A stretch of DNA of 36,177 bases, taken from NCBI GenBank assembly GCA_012032345.1, contig JAAUQI010000053.1, positions 1 to 36,177 on the forward strand, read 5' to 3'. Each line of letters starts with the position of its first letter. Position 1 is the first letter of the stretch. Source of the stretch: Leptolyngbyaceae cyanobacterium RM1_1_2 (GTDB taxonomy: Bacteria; Cyanobacteriota; Cyanobacteriia; Phormidesmidales; Phormidesmidaceae). The translations under genes and the position numbers were made by a program. The notes under the pieces are model-generated. The model was not told the DNA's origin, ran no database searches, and saw only the letters and a list, made by a program, of their open reading frames with translations. Below, one piece after another: positions 16,290 to 24,509 of this stretch.

Positions 16290-16871
16290 ACACTGCCTGC
16301 GTAGTATCTCGGGATACAAGCAGTCTTAGGATTGCGAAAAAAGACGAAAGTTTTATTTCTCGACATGAGATGCTGCGCTTAGCTAACTTTCTTAAAGAAA
16401 ACTGTCAATACTCAATGCCAAGATCCTGCTCATACCTGGCCTGACGCAGCTCAAAGTGTTTGTAAAGCTTGCTAAAATCGCTCTTAGTGCCGTTTTCTCA
16501 AGCAGACTAAGTTAGCTGAAAAGCCCCATAGACAAGAGCTTTATCTAGTTTTCTAAAAGAAAGAACATTTGTCCTCTAGCCAATTAGCAATTAAATTGCT
16601 AGCGGCAATTTATGAACTGCTCGTACTAGCTGCTCTAGAAAAACTTGCCGAGTTTCTGATATATTTGTAGCAGTGGCAAACAAGTTTAAGACAGATTTAT
16701 TTTTAACAAGCTTTGCGGACTACTGAGGCGCTTTCTTTTGTAGCAACGCTCGTAAAGACTCTATTTTGGTGCTTCTGTAAGATGGACTTCGGTATAACTA
16801 ATGCCTTAGTGACTGTGCATCGACGACCGCGTTAATGTTATCAAAATCATCTGACCACTTTGGGGGTTGCA
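16290..16871. other. Intergenic region, no confident gene
   Basis: 582 bases. Right after the glycosyltransferase lies an imperfect hairpin (ACTGC at 16291, GTATC-TCGG-GATAC around 16305, GCAGT) that may end transcription. On the minus strand about 16407-16490 a short protein-like frame (SDFSKLYKHFELRQARYEQD, then LGIEY and stop) has no start codon and a stop just before it, so it is at best a relic. The rest is AT-rich and presumably carries the promoter of the RsbW-like gene. Confidence 0.4.
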
Positions 16872-17321
16872 GTGATTGCTATTTCAACACCTTTGGCGAG
16901 TCATCAATGGGGACGTCTGAGCTTTCCATCGACTTTGTATCTGCGCCCTATTCTGGATTTGCTGCTGGTGAAGGTGCCACGCCAATGGCAGTCAGAAGTC
17001 CGTTTAGGTCTGCAAGAGGCGTTAGTTAATGCAGCCAAGCACGGCAACCAGCTTGATCCCCAAAAAGCTGTTTCTGTCAGCTTTTCAGCTACAGCTGACT
17101 GCCACTGGTGGATTATTACAGATCAGGGCACAGGCTTCAGAATTCCTCAGCACTGCTGCCTGCCGACAGAGACTGATCTGATCTACGAAATGGGAGAGTG
17201 CGGTCGCGGTCTTTACATCCTCTACCAGGTTTTTGATGAAGTGCGCTGGGTCGAGCACCGCAATGAACTCCATCTGTGTAAGCGAGTTAAGCGCTGGACT
17301 CGTATACCTCTGGTGCGTTAG
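16872..17321 (+). CDS. RsbW/SpoIIAB-like anti-sigma ATPase
   Basis: A 149-residue HATPase_c protein of the serine-kinase anti-sigma family. N-box ALVNAAKHGNQLDP, the ATP-lid DQGTGF and GRGLYILYQVFDEV are all present; the length suits a free-standing regulator. In the family it binds a sigma factor and phosphorylates an antagonist. There is no ATG: the frame is open from TTG 16860, and GTG 16872 was chosen because GGGGG sits six bases before it. No antagonist or sigma gene adjoins it. The 3' end overlaps the first unit of a 24-base repeat. Confidence 0.8.
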   Translation: MIAISTPLASHQWGRLSFPSTLYLRPILDLLLVKVPRQWQSEVRLGLQEALVNAAKHGNQLDPQKAVSVSFSATADCHWWIITDQGTGFRIPQHCCLPTETDLIYEMGECGRGLYILYQVFDEVRWVEHRNELHLCKRVKRWTRIPLVR

Positions 17322-17354
17322 CACCGTAGACCATCAGTGCGTTAGCACCGTAGA
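17313..17354 (+). repeat. Duplicated hairpin at a gene end
   Basis: GTGCGTTAGCACCGTAGA occurs at 17313-17330 and again at 17337-17354 (24-base period). Each unit contains the stem GTGC-GTTA-GCAC (GGTGC/GCACC in the first). The first unit includes the TAG stop of the RsbW-like gene. It may act as a weak terminator or be a slippage product. Confidence 0.6.
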
Positions 17355-17412
17355 TTCCTACTCAGCGCTAAAGCACCGACTACGAACTCTAACTTTTAGC
17401 TATGACAGGGCA

Positions 17413-17697
17413 CTAGCGCTGCTCCAGGGATCGTTCACGGTGGGTCGGGCAGGGTGGCGCAGAAACTGAGCGATCGAGCCAGCCCGATGCCTGCTGGAGG
17501 CGGATTTGAGCTTCTTCTGACTGGTCTTTGAGCAGATAGACCAAGGCAGCGGCGGCCTGTTCTTTGGCGCGAACCTGACGGTTGGCGCTGAGACGGTGCC
17601 AGTCGTTGGGCTGAATGGCTAGCTGAGCCGCCAAAGCCTGGGCCAGTTCTAAGCTGCTAAAGTGTTTGAGAGTGTCTGCGTTAGCTGAATGCGTCAT
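17413..17697 (-). CDS. Small cyanobacterial protein (DUF6439-like)
   Basis: A 94-residue soluble, helical protein: LELAQALAAQLAIQPNDWHR, NRQVRAKEQAAAALVYLL and SGWLDRSVSAPPCPTH. This pattern fits a small protein conserved in cyanobacteria (DUF6439, from memory and not certain). The basic end (THRERSLEQR) may vary. The gene faces the convergent RsbW-like gene and is divergent from 17784. No function is known. Confidence 0.65.
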   Translation of the reverse strand: MTHSANADTLKHFSSLELAQALAAQLAIQPNDWHRLSANRQVRAKEQAAAALVYLLKDQSEEAQIRLQQASGWLDRSVSAPPCPTHRERSLEQR

Positions 17698-17783
17698 GGC
17701 GAAAAAGGCCGACCTGAATTAAAAGCATCGCGGGCAATATCATCCCCAGTCCCATACTAGTGTCTAAGTTAGGCGCTGGAGAT

Positions 17784-18152
17784 ATGAAACCTGCGCGTGA
17801 ACCAGGCGATCGCTTCTCTCCCTCTAAGAATTTTCGCTCTCTGACGGCTGCAGACATGCGCCAGTTTGAGGCGGCACTGAGCGATGTAGCCCAGGCTTTT
17901 AAGGCCCTCAAGCAGCGTTACCGAGAGATCCGGCAGGCGCAGCAACACTACGAACAGCTACAGCAGATCAGCCAGTCAGACCTGCCACAGCCAGATCTAG
18001 TCCGCATTCAGGCTGAGCTAGAGCAGCTAGAGCTAACGCTAGAGAGTCGGCTAGTCACCTGGCGCAGTTTTCGAGAACCTTTTTGGCAGGCGGTGCGCTT
18101 TGGCGGCTTGGGGATTTTGCTAGGGTGGGTGCTGAGGGGCTGGGCGGGGTAG
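17784..18152 (+). CDS. Coiled-coil protein with C-terminal membrane anchor
   Basis: A 122-residue protein: a basic N-terminus, a long Gln-rich coiled coil (VAQAFKALKQRYREIRQAQQ, QAELEQLELTLES) and a C-terminal hydrophobic tail (RFGGLGILLGWVLRGWAG) that probably anchors it. ATG 17784 has GGAG close before it; GTG 17760 would add eight residues. I do not know a function. It is divergent from the DUF6439-like gene, with a short shared promoter region. Confidence 0.65.
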   Translation: MKPAREPGDRFSPSKNFRSLTAADMRQFEAALSDVAQAFKALKQRYREIRQAQQHYEQLQQISQSDLPQPDLVRIQAELEQLELTLESRLVTWRSFREPFWQAVRFGGLGILLGWVLRGWAG

Positions 18153-18174
18153 AGAAGTTTTGAGTTTTGAGTTT

Positions 18175-18221
18175 GTAGTTGGCGCTTCAGCGCTGGTTCG
18201 TAGTTGGCGCTTCAGCGCCAA
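18175..18221 (+). terminator. Repeated GC-rich hairpin after a coding region
   Basis: GTAGTTGGCGCTTCAGCGC occurs at 18175-18193 and 18200-18218 (25-base period). The second unit closes into a perfect hairpin TTGGCGC-TTCA-GCGCCAA (18204-18221). No T-run follows, so it is not a classical Rho-independent terminator, but its position between the coiled-coil gene and asnS suggests transcript ending or RNA protection. Confidence 0.5.
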
Positions 18222-18347
18222 AGAGCGTGGAACGACATTTTGGGAAAGTTTTGTTTTGAGTGGGGAAATTGGTCAGGTGGCACGCCGGGAACTCAGGGGC
18301 CAGCCTAAAATTAACTAACAGCACATTGATGATTGATCATTACGCTC

Positions 18348-19739
18348 ATGACGATTCGACGGGTTAAAGAGATTTTGCAGGCTGGGCAACCGGGTGAAGA
18401 AATCACAGTTCAAGGTTGGGTACGAACCAAGCGTGATGCCAAAGGGTTTACCTTTATTGAAATTAATGATGGTTCTTCGATGGCGGGTTTGCAGGCGATC
18501 GCGCCCGAAACACTACCCGACTACGCAAGCCTGATTAGACGGCTAGCCACAGGCGCTTCTATTGAAATATCAGGTCAACTAGCAGAGTCTCCGGGCAAGG
18601 GGCAGCGGGTAGAGCTGCAGATTCAGGCTTTGCAAATCTATGGCGAGTCAGATGCTGAAACCTACCCGCTACAGAAGAAGCGGCACTCGTTTGATTTTTT
18701 GCGATCCCTGGGACATCTGCGATCGCGCACCAATACTCTAGGGGCAGTGTTTCGAGTACGAAATGCCTGCGCTCAGGCAGTGCATGAGTTTTTTCGCCAG
18801 CGAGATTTTTTGTGGATTCACACGCCCATTTTGACCGCGAGTGACTGCGAAGGGGCTGGCGAACTTTTTACCGTGACCAGTCTCGATCTCAAAAACGTGC
18901 CGCTAACGGCTGAAAAAGCCGTGGACTACAGCCAGGACTTTTTTGGTAAGCCTACCTATTTAACCGTCAGCGGCCAGCTAGAGGCTGAGATCATGGCGCT
19001 GGCCTTTACCCATGTGTACACCTTTGGGCCAACGTTTCGGGCGGAAAACTCCAACACCTCACGCCACCTGGCAGAGTTTTGGATGATTGAACCGGAAATG
19101 GCTTTTTGCAACCTAGAGGGCAATATGGATCTGGCGGAGGCGTTTTTGAAGTACGTCTTTCGCTATGTGCTAGAGCACTGCCCCGACGATATGGAGTTTT
19201 TTAACCAGCGGATTGACCAAACCGTTCTGGAAACGGCAGACAACATTATCAGCAACGAGTTTGAGCGCTTGAGCTACACTGAGGCGATTAAGCTGCTAGA
19301 AAAAGCCGACAAAACATTTGTGTATCCGGTGTCGTGGGGACTTGATTTGCAGTCAGAGCACGAGCGCTACATTGCTGAAGAGGTCTTTAAGAAGCCAGTG
19401 ATCGTGACGGACTATCCCACCGAAATCAAGGCATTTTATATGCGCCTGAACGAGGGCGAAAAGACCGTGGCGGCGATGGATGTGCTAGCACCCAAGGTCG
19501 GAGAAATCATCGGTGGCTCCCAGAGAGAAGAGCGGCTAGAGGTGCTAGAGCGGCGGCTGCAAGCCAGTGGCTTACCGATAGCAGACTACTGGTGGTATTT
19601 GGATCTACGGCGCTATGGCACGGTGCCTCACGCTGGGTTTGGGCTGGGCTTTGAGCGGCTGATTCAGTTTATGACCGGGATGACGAACATCCGAGACGTG
19701 ATCCCCTTCCCCAGAACTCCAGACAGCGTAGAATTTTAG
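18348..19739 (+). CDS. asnS: Asparaginyl-tRNA synthetase
   Basis: A 463-residue class IIb synthetase that charges tRNA-Asn with asparagine using ATP. The OB-fold anticodon-binding domain is at residues 15-110 ([20 protein letters not shown]). Class II motif 2 is [20 protein letters not shown] and motif 3 is [24 protein letters not shown]-type ending is present as [11 protein letters not shown] 18348 fits the family's usual start ([10 protein letters not shown]); an upstream GTG/ATT-led extension does not. Complete and normal length. Copy 3 of the interspersed repeat lies just downstream. Confidence 0.96.
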   Translation: MTIRRVKEILQAGQPGEEITVQGWVRTKRDAKGFTFIEINDGSSMAGLQAIAPETLPDYASLIRRLATGASIEISGQLAESPGKGQRVELQIQALQIYGESDAETYPLQKKRHSFDFLRSLGHLRSRTNTLGAVFRVRNACAQAVHEFFRQRDFLWIHTPILTASDCEGAGELFTVTSLDLKNVPLTAEKAVDYSQDFFGKPTYLTVSGQLEAEIMALAFTHVYTFGPTFRAENSNTSRHLAEFWMIEPEMAFCNLEGNMDLAEAFLKYVFRYVLEHCPDDMEFFNQRIDQTVLETADNIISNEFERLSYTEAIKLLEKADKTFVYPVSWGLDLQSEHERYIAEEVFKKPVIVTDYPTEIKAFYMRLNEGEKTVAAMDVLAPKVGEIIGGSQREERLEVLERRLQASGLPIADYWWYLDLRRYGTVPHAGFGLGFERLIQFMTGMTNIRDVIPFPRTPDSVEF

Positions 19740-19826
19740 GGTTGGTAGCTGATAGTGATAGTGCGCACCCGAATAAAACCTGCGATCGCTGCCAGCTTGA
19801 ACTTCTAAAAATCTTTGCTTCTCTTT

Positions 19827-19928
19827 TATAGCGAAAGGATGAAGGATGAAGGCAGAAGGACGAATAGGATGCCAGTCACATAAAGATTCAGCCATCTGAG
19901 TTGTCCTAACCAAACTGCGGTTTGCTAT
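19827..19928 (+). repeat. Interspersed ~100-bp repeat, copy 3
   Basis: The most diverged full copy: TATAGCGAAAGGATGAAGGA, then GGCAGAAGGACGAATAGG, GCCAGTCACATAAAGATTC and the common end ACCAAACTGCGGTTTGCTAT. It keeps the full TATAGC at its left end, matching in reverse the right end GCTAT(A), which supports short inverted termini. It lies between convergent genes (asnS and the DUF924 gene). Confidence 0.85.
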
Positions 19929-19969
19929 GAGCCAGCGGTTTAGCAATTGGCTAGCGCCAACACCCTGAC

Positions 19970-20560
19970 CTAAAATCGAGAGCCAGCCTGCTCTAGAAAC
20001 CTAGATTCTGCCGCAGTACTAGTGCGGCCCAAAATAGCGTTGCGGTGAGGAAAACGGCCAAACTGAGCAATGACTTCGCGGTGGCGATAGGCGTACTCTA
20101 GGGTTGGCTGTAGGTCAGGAGCCTGTTTAGTCAGGTCTTCAAATAGAGCCACGGCTTGATTTTGATGCGCTAGGTTCTCGCTATGCTCAAAGGGCAGGTA
20201 AAAAAACATACGCTCAACTGGCAGTACAGCGCGATCGCATTCCTGAGCGATCGCGCTTTGGGATACCAACAGCGCCTGCGCATCAGCCTCAAAACTTCTG
20301 GGCGTTCCCCGAAACATATTGCGTGGAAACTGATCTAGCAGCACCGTAAGAGCTAAAGCACCTCGGGGTGTCTGCATCCAGTTTTGATAGGCTCCCTGCT
20401 GGGCCTGTTCGTAGGCTGAGAGAAACTGCTGCCGTACCCGCTGATCAAACTCAGCATCTTTGTGAAACCAGATGCGCCGCTGCTGTCCATACTCGCTCTC
20501 AGCGCCTGCCGGATCACCAAACCAAAAATTCAAAATACGAGCGATAGTGTCTGAAGTCAT
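19970..20560 (-). CDS. DUF924 family protein
   Basis: A 196-residue cytoplasmic protein of the TPR-like DUF924 family, found in bacteria and some eukaryotes, function unknown. Family motifs: ILNFWFGDP, TPRGALALTVLLDQFPRNMF, FFYLPFEHSEN, and RFPHRNAILGR near the end. Full length. The start ATG 20560 begins MTSDTIARILNFW, as in the family. It converges with asnS across a repeat copy and is divergent from the symporter gene at 20716. Confidence 0.92.
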   Translation of the reverse strand: MTSDTIARILNFWFGDPAGAESEYGQQRRIWFHKDAEFDQRVRQQFLSAYEQAQQGAYQNWMQTPRGALALTVLLDQFPRNMFRGTPRSFEADAQALLVSQSAIAQECDRAVLPVERMFFYLPFEHSENLAHQNQAVALFEDLTKQAPDLQPTLEYAYRHREVIAQFGRFPHRNAILGRTSTAAESRFLEQAGSRF

Positions 20561-20660
20561 ACTTAATTTTTCGTTTCACAAAACTGTCCTTTCTAATACA
20601 GCCGATAGAGTCGTATTTCTTTAAGTTGTTTTCAGGTTGGGGGCTGGTTCGAGCTTGAGC

Positions 20661-20674
20661 GCACTGCGCAGTGC
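20661..20674. promoter_or_regulatory. 14-bp perfect palindrome before the symporter gene
   Basis: GCACTGCGCAGTGC reads the same on both strands and ends 42 bases before the symporter ATG. This is the usual place for a repressor operator. It is also close to the divergent DUF924 gene. There is no known regulator to assign. Confidence 0.45.
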
Positions 20675-20715
20675 AATGCACGCCCCTTAAGTAGTCAGTA
20701 TCTCAAAGAGGCATC

Positions 20716-22209
20716 ATGAGCGACAAAGTGCTGTTTTGGGGAATTTTGCTTTTTTTGTTTGCAACCTTGGGCGTGGGTGTTTGGGCTTCTAAGCAGGTCA
20801 AAGGGGATAGCGTCAATTATCTGGTCGCAGGGCGAGGTTTGGCATTGCCGCTGGCGGCCGCCACGCTAATGGCTCAGTCGGTAGACTCTAATGCAACCCT
20901 GGGCAACACCGATCTGGCGGCTGAATTTGGTTTTTGGGCGGGGGCATCTTTGCCGATTGGCTTAGCTCTGTGTCTGTTTTTAACCGCGCTCTTTTTCGCC
21001 AAGCCTCTAAACCGGATGGGGCTGATTACGCTACCGGATTTTTATCGAGTGAAATATGGGCGCACCACTGAGTTTGTGGCGTCTATCATTATGGTTTTGA
21101 GCTTTTCATTTTTACTGGCTGGCAACTTGGTGGCTGGCGGGTATTTGTTTCAAGCCTTTATGGGGACTAGCTATCTAGCAGGTGTGATGCTGATTGCTAC
21201 TGTGGTGTTTATCTACACTGCCAGCGGTGGCTTGTTTGCCGTAGCCTATACCGACGCCATTCAGGTACTGATTGCTATGGTGGGTTCGCTCTCGCTCTTT
21301 GCTTTCATTAGCTCAAATTTTGGGCTGGACATGCCTGCGGGTATGGGGCCGTTTGCCTTTGAGCAGCTCACCAGTCCGGCCTCGGGCGCTCTGATCAACT
21401 GGGCAACCCTGTTAGCTTTGGGGCTAGGCGATATCGTAGCGATTGATTTTATGGCCCGTGTCTTTGCAGCAGACAGCCCAGAGACGGCTCAGAGAGCCTG
21501 CTTTATCGGCTCTGCGGGTACGGTGCTAATTGGAGTGCCTTTCTCACTGATTGCCCTCTCGGCTCCGCGCATTTTAGAGCAGGCAGGCATTACGCCAGAC
21601 GGGCCGCTGCTCTACGCGCTATTGCAGGGCGTAGTCCCTTCTACTTTGGGGCTGTTGGTCATTGTTGCTATTCTTTCGGCTTCGCTCTCAACGGCAGATG
21701 GGGCTATCTTGGGCACCTCTTCGGTTATGGCTCACAACATCATCGGCATTCGCCACAACGATCACCATGCAGAAGGTGACAAGCTGCTGCTGCTGACGCG
21801 GGTGATGGCGTTAGTGGTGACGCTGCTGGGGGTTTTCTTTGCTCTGCGCGTGCCTCAAACAGGGGTTTTGCTACTGCTGGCCTTTGACCTAGGCTTTGCT
21901 GGCCTGCTTGTCCCCTTAGCGGGGGGGCTGTTTTGGCCTAGGGCTACGCGAGAAGGCGCTCTGGCCTGCATTATTCTGGGGTCGCTGACGCGGCTGACGT
22001 TGTTTGCGCTGATGCCGACAGCGTTTGGCATTGAGAATACGCTGTTTTACATTCCCAATTCACTCTTCACGCCTGACTTTGACGGTATCCCTACTCTGTT
22101 AAGTCCGCTGATTGGGCTGGCGGTGTTTGTAGTGATTTCACACCTCACCTACAAGGGTGTGCAGGCTGAGCTGGGTGTTTCTGAAGAACAGCTACAGCGG
22201 CTGGGTTAA
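20716..22209 (+). CDS. Sodium:solute symporter (SSS family)
   Basis: A 497-residue inner-membrane symporter of the SSS/LeuT-fold family that imports a solute with sodium. The protein is almost wholly hydrophobic with about 13 helices. Family features: VNYLVAGRGLALPLAAATLM and SVDSNATLGNTDLAAEFGFW near the N-terminus (sodium and substrate face), RMGLITLPDFYRVKYG (the family signature in the first loops), and ASGGLFAVAYTDAIQ in the middle. The substrate (proline, urea, sugar, pantothenate or other) cannot be read. ATG 20716 has AGAGG before it. Its end overlaps the LysR gene's end tail to tail by 18 bases. Confidence 0.88.
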   Translation: MSDKVLFWGILLFLFATLGVGVWASKQVKGDSVNYLVAGRGLALPLAAATLMAQSVDSNATLGNTDLAAEFGFWAGASLPIGLALCLFLTALFFAKPLNRMGLITLPDFYRVKYGRTTEFVASIIMVLSFSFLLAGNLVAGGYLFQAFMGTSYLAGVMLIATVVFIYTASGGLFAVAYTDAIQVLIAMVGSLSLFAFISSNFGLDMPAGMGPFAFEQLTSPASGALINWATLLALGLGDIVAIDFMARVFAADSPETAQRACFIGSAGTVLIGVPFSLIALSAPRILEQAGITPDGPLLYALLQGVVPSTLGLLVIVAILSASLSTADGAILGTSSVMAHNIIGIRHNDHHAEGDKLLLLTRVMALVVTLLGVFFALRVPQTGVLLLLAFDLGFAGLLVPLAGGLFWPRATREGALACIILGSLTRLTLFALMPTAFGIENTLFYIPNSLFTPDFDGIPTLLSPLIGLAVFVVISHLTYKGVQAELGVSEEQLQRLG

Positions 22210-23139
22210 ATTGGTCTTTGGCCTCTCGGGCATTACATAGCAGGACTTCTTAGGTTTGAGCTTGGCTTTGAGCAAGTCAATAAAAGCAAAGGCGGCAGGC
22301 GGCAGCATTGCATCGGCAAAAATAGTCACGCTGATACTGCGCCAGAGGGGTGTGGGTAGGCTACGAACGCGAACAGTAGCTGGAATCGGCTCTGCAGCCA
22401 GCCGAGGGCTGATGGCGGCTCCTAGTCCTTGCGCTACCATATTGACGATGGTGGCGTCTGAGCGCACCTGATAGGTTGGCTGCAAGGCGATGCCATACTG
22501 AGCGCAGTGCTCATAAACCATAGCGTCGCAGACGTCTCCGGCAGGGGCCATAATCAGCGGATGTTGGGTCAGAGTTTGCCAGCTCAGCGGTTCATTTAGC
22601 TCAAACTGAGGCGGCAGCAGCACCACAAACTCGTCTTGCAGCAGTTCCCAGCTTTCAAACTCGGGCTGTGTGGGCAGGTAGGTAATGCCAATGTCGGCCC
22701 GCCCCTTACGCAGATCTTCTTCTACTTGAGGACTATCGTCATATTCGGCAATGCGTACTGCGATCGCTGCATAACACCGACAAAACTCAGCAATCACCTC
22801 TGGCAGCAGGTGGGTGGCAGCGCTGCGAAAGGCGGAAATCCTGATTTGCCCTCCTCTTAGCCCTTTGGCTAAGTTGGCCTGCTTGAGGATGTCATCCATC
22901 AGGTAAGTGATTTGCCGCGCTCGGTTGATGATCTGCTCACCTACGGGGGTCAAGTGTGCCCCGTAGCGCCCACGTGAGAGCAGCACCACGCCCAGTTCCT
23001 CCTCTAGCATGGCGATCGCGTAGCTAATAGCTGACTGCGACATTTGTAGCTGTAGTGCTGCCTCGCTGAAGCTGCCGCTGTCGGCTACGGCAATCAGTAC
23101 CTGAAGCTGAGAAAATTTGGGTTGGTGGTTGTGCCCCAT
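22192..23139 (-). CDS. LysR-type transcriptional regulator
   Basis: A 315-residue LysR regulator. The N-terminal winged helix-turn-helix is at residues 8-65 (FSQLQVLIAVADSGSFSEAA, MSQSAISYAIAMLEEELG); residues 90-300 form the two-lobed effector domain (GQIRISAFRSAATHLLPEV). ATG 23139 was chosen; TTG 23154 would add five residues. An inverted repeat at 23198-23220 lies in its promoter and may be its own operator. It is convergent with the symporter, which is not obviously its target; the divergent 93-residue gene is a better candidate. The effector is unknown. Confidence 0.88.
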   Translation of the reverse strand: MGHNHQPKFSQLQVLIAVADSGSFSEAALQLQMSQSAISYAIAMLEEELGVVLLSRGRYGAHLTPVGEQIINRARQITYLMDDILKQANLAKGLRGGQIRISAFRSAATHLLPEVIAEFCRCYAAIAVRIAEYDDSPQVEEDLRKGRADIGITYLPTQPEFESWELLQDEFVVLLPPQFELNEPLSWQTLTQHPLIMAPAGDVCDAMVYEHCAQYGIALQPTYQVRSDATIVNMVAQGLGAAISPRLAAEPIPATVRVRSLPTPLWRSISVTIFADAMLPPAAFAFIDLLKAKLKPKKSCYVMPERPKTNLTQPL

Positions 23140-23197
23140 TGCCGCCGTGTCCAAAATGTCTTGCCCTGCCGCCAGACTAGCGGCAAATCTCTGAATT

Positions 23198-23220
23198 ATC
23201 TATCAAAAAAACTGATAGAT
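23198..23220. promoter_or_regulatory. LysR-type operator candidate
   Basis: ATCTATCA and TGATAGAT form a perfect inverted repeat with a seven-base spacer. LysR proteins bind dyads with a T-N11-A core, and this dyad fits that shape. It sits between the divergent LysR gene (start 23139) and the gene starting at 23288, so it could control both. Confidence 0.55.
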
Positions 23221-23287
23221 GTGACGCAACCTCTTTCTGGTTCAAGGCCGCTAATTTGGTTATATTAGCTACCAAAAGAGGTGACCT

Positions 23288-23569
23288 GTGATCAAGCTGC
23301 CCCTTAGCCAAAGTGAATATCGGCAACTAGAGCTAGTTGAGACTTCAAGAACCCGTCAGATTCTGATCTGGATTAATCAGGTGTTTGGTTCTGTAGCAAT
23401 ACTGCTGCAAAAATCTCTGCTGCAAACAACTGAGGTTCAGGTCTGGCAAAGCCGCGATCGCAGCGGTAAGCTCTGGTGGTGTGCTTATGATCCGGCTACA
23501 GGGCGCTCTCTGCATCAGGTTACAGAAGCCGAGATCTGCTGTTGGCTGGAGCGGCGCTATCTAACTTAA
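23288..23569 (+). CDS. Small cyanobacterial protein, unknown
   Basis: A 93-residue cytoplasmic protein: LPLSQSEYRQLELVETSRTR, then WINQVFGSVAIL, and WCAYDPATGRSLHQVTEAEI near the end. It has no membrane segment of note and no catalytic motif. The start is GTG 23288 with GAGGTGA a few bases before it, a good ribosome binding site. Small proteins of this pattern (WQSRDRSGKLWWCAYDP) are common in cyanobacteria but without known function. It is divergent from the LysR gene and 67 bases before the DNA ligase, perhaps in the same transcript. Confidence 0.7.
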   Translation: MIKLPLSQSEYRQLELVETSRTRQILIWINQVFGSVAILLQKSLLQTTEVQVWQSRDRSGKLWWCAYDPATGRSLHQVTEAEICCWLERRYLT

Positions 23570-23636
23570 GGAAGCTGGAGCAGGCGATCGCGGCGGGCTA
23601 AAGTCATAATGTCAGTGATGAAGACGCCCTAAGCCA

Positions 23637-24509
23637 ATGAAGCATTTTACCCAGCTATTTAAGGCTGTAGATGCCACCACCTCTACCAGTGCCAAGGTGC
23701 AGGCGCTGCAAGCCTACTTTCAAACCGAACAGCCAGAAAACGCGGTTTGGGCACTGTATTTACTGCTGGGCAAAACTCGCCGTCGCTTAGTCACCTCTCG
23801 CGTTCTGCGCGACGTATTCTTGCAAATTTCTGATATTCCTGAGTGGCTATTTCAGGACTGCTATGCCCATGTGGGGGATTCTGCTGAGGCGATCGCCCTG
23901 CTGCTGAAAAATATTTCACTTGAGGCAGAGCCGCTAGATCTGTCGCTGCAGGTCTGGATGGAGCAGATAATTCCCGCTGTTAAGGAGGTAAAAACCGACG
24001 ATGAACTGCGGGAGCTGATTGTGTCCTGGTGGGGGTCGCTAGAAGCGTTTGAGGTATTCGTTTTAAACAAGGTACTGACCGGAGCTTTTCGCTTTGGCGC
24101 TTCTAGTAAGCTGGTAATTCGAGCCTTAGCCCAAGCCTATGACCTGTCTGAGGCTGTATTGACCCATCGGCTGATGGGGGATTTTGCTCCCACGGCTGAG
24201 TTTTTTCAGCAGTTGGTCAGTCCTGAAGTGGCTGAGACTGCTCCTAGCCAGCCCTACCCGTTCTTTTTAGCAGCACCGATTGACGCAGAAAAGTTCCGGC
24301 TAGAGAATCTCGCGCGCTGGCAGGCTGAGTGGAAGTGGGACGGCATTCGCGCTCAGATCATCAAACGGGCCGCAGCGGTGTTTATCTGGTCGCGGGGGGA
24401 AGATCTCGTTACCCACCAGTTTCCTGAGTTAGAAAGCTGTCTGGAAAATCTAGCCGATGGCTCGGTCTTTGATGGCGAAATTGTCTGCTGGGACGGCGAT
24501 CGCCCATGA
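23637..24509 (+). CDS. ATP-dependent DNA ligase, N-terminal part
   Basis: The first 290 residues of an ATP-dependent DNA ligase, which seals nicks by way of an enzyme-AMP. Residues 1-190 are the DNA-binding domain (VLTGAFRFGASSKLVIRALA). The adenylation domain starts about 205; motif I is WKWDGIRAQ (Lys 233) and motif III is FDGEIVCW (278-285). It ends at TGA in the overlap ATGA, in the middle of the adenylation domain. One more C in the C-run 24503-24505 would fuse it to the second half. Either it is a frameshifted gene or it makes a split enzyme; see the second half. Confidence 0.85.
   Translation: MKHFTQLFKAVDATTSTSAKVQALQAYFQTEQPENAVWALYLLLGKTRRRLVTSRVLRDVFLQISDIPEWLFQDCYAHVGDSAEAIALLLKNISLEAEPLDLSLQVWMEQIIPAVKEVKTDDELRELIVSWWGSLEAFEVFVLNKVLTGAFRFGASSKLVIRALAQAYDLSEAVLTHRLMGDFAPTAEFFQQLVSPEVAETAPSQPYPFFLAAPIDAEKFRLENLARWQAEWKWDGIRAQIIKRAAAVFIWSRGEDLVTHQFPELESCLENLADGSVFDGEIVCWDGDRP

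Noticed and set aside
16407-16490. Short leftward protein-like frame
   Set aside because: No start codon and an in-frame stop just before it; kept only as a remark in the intergenic entry.
20641-20700. tRNA gene suggested by GGTTCGAGC
   Set aside because: No cloverleaf can be drawn around it; the region is a palindrome in a promoter.
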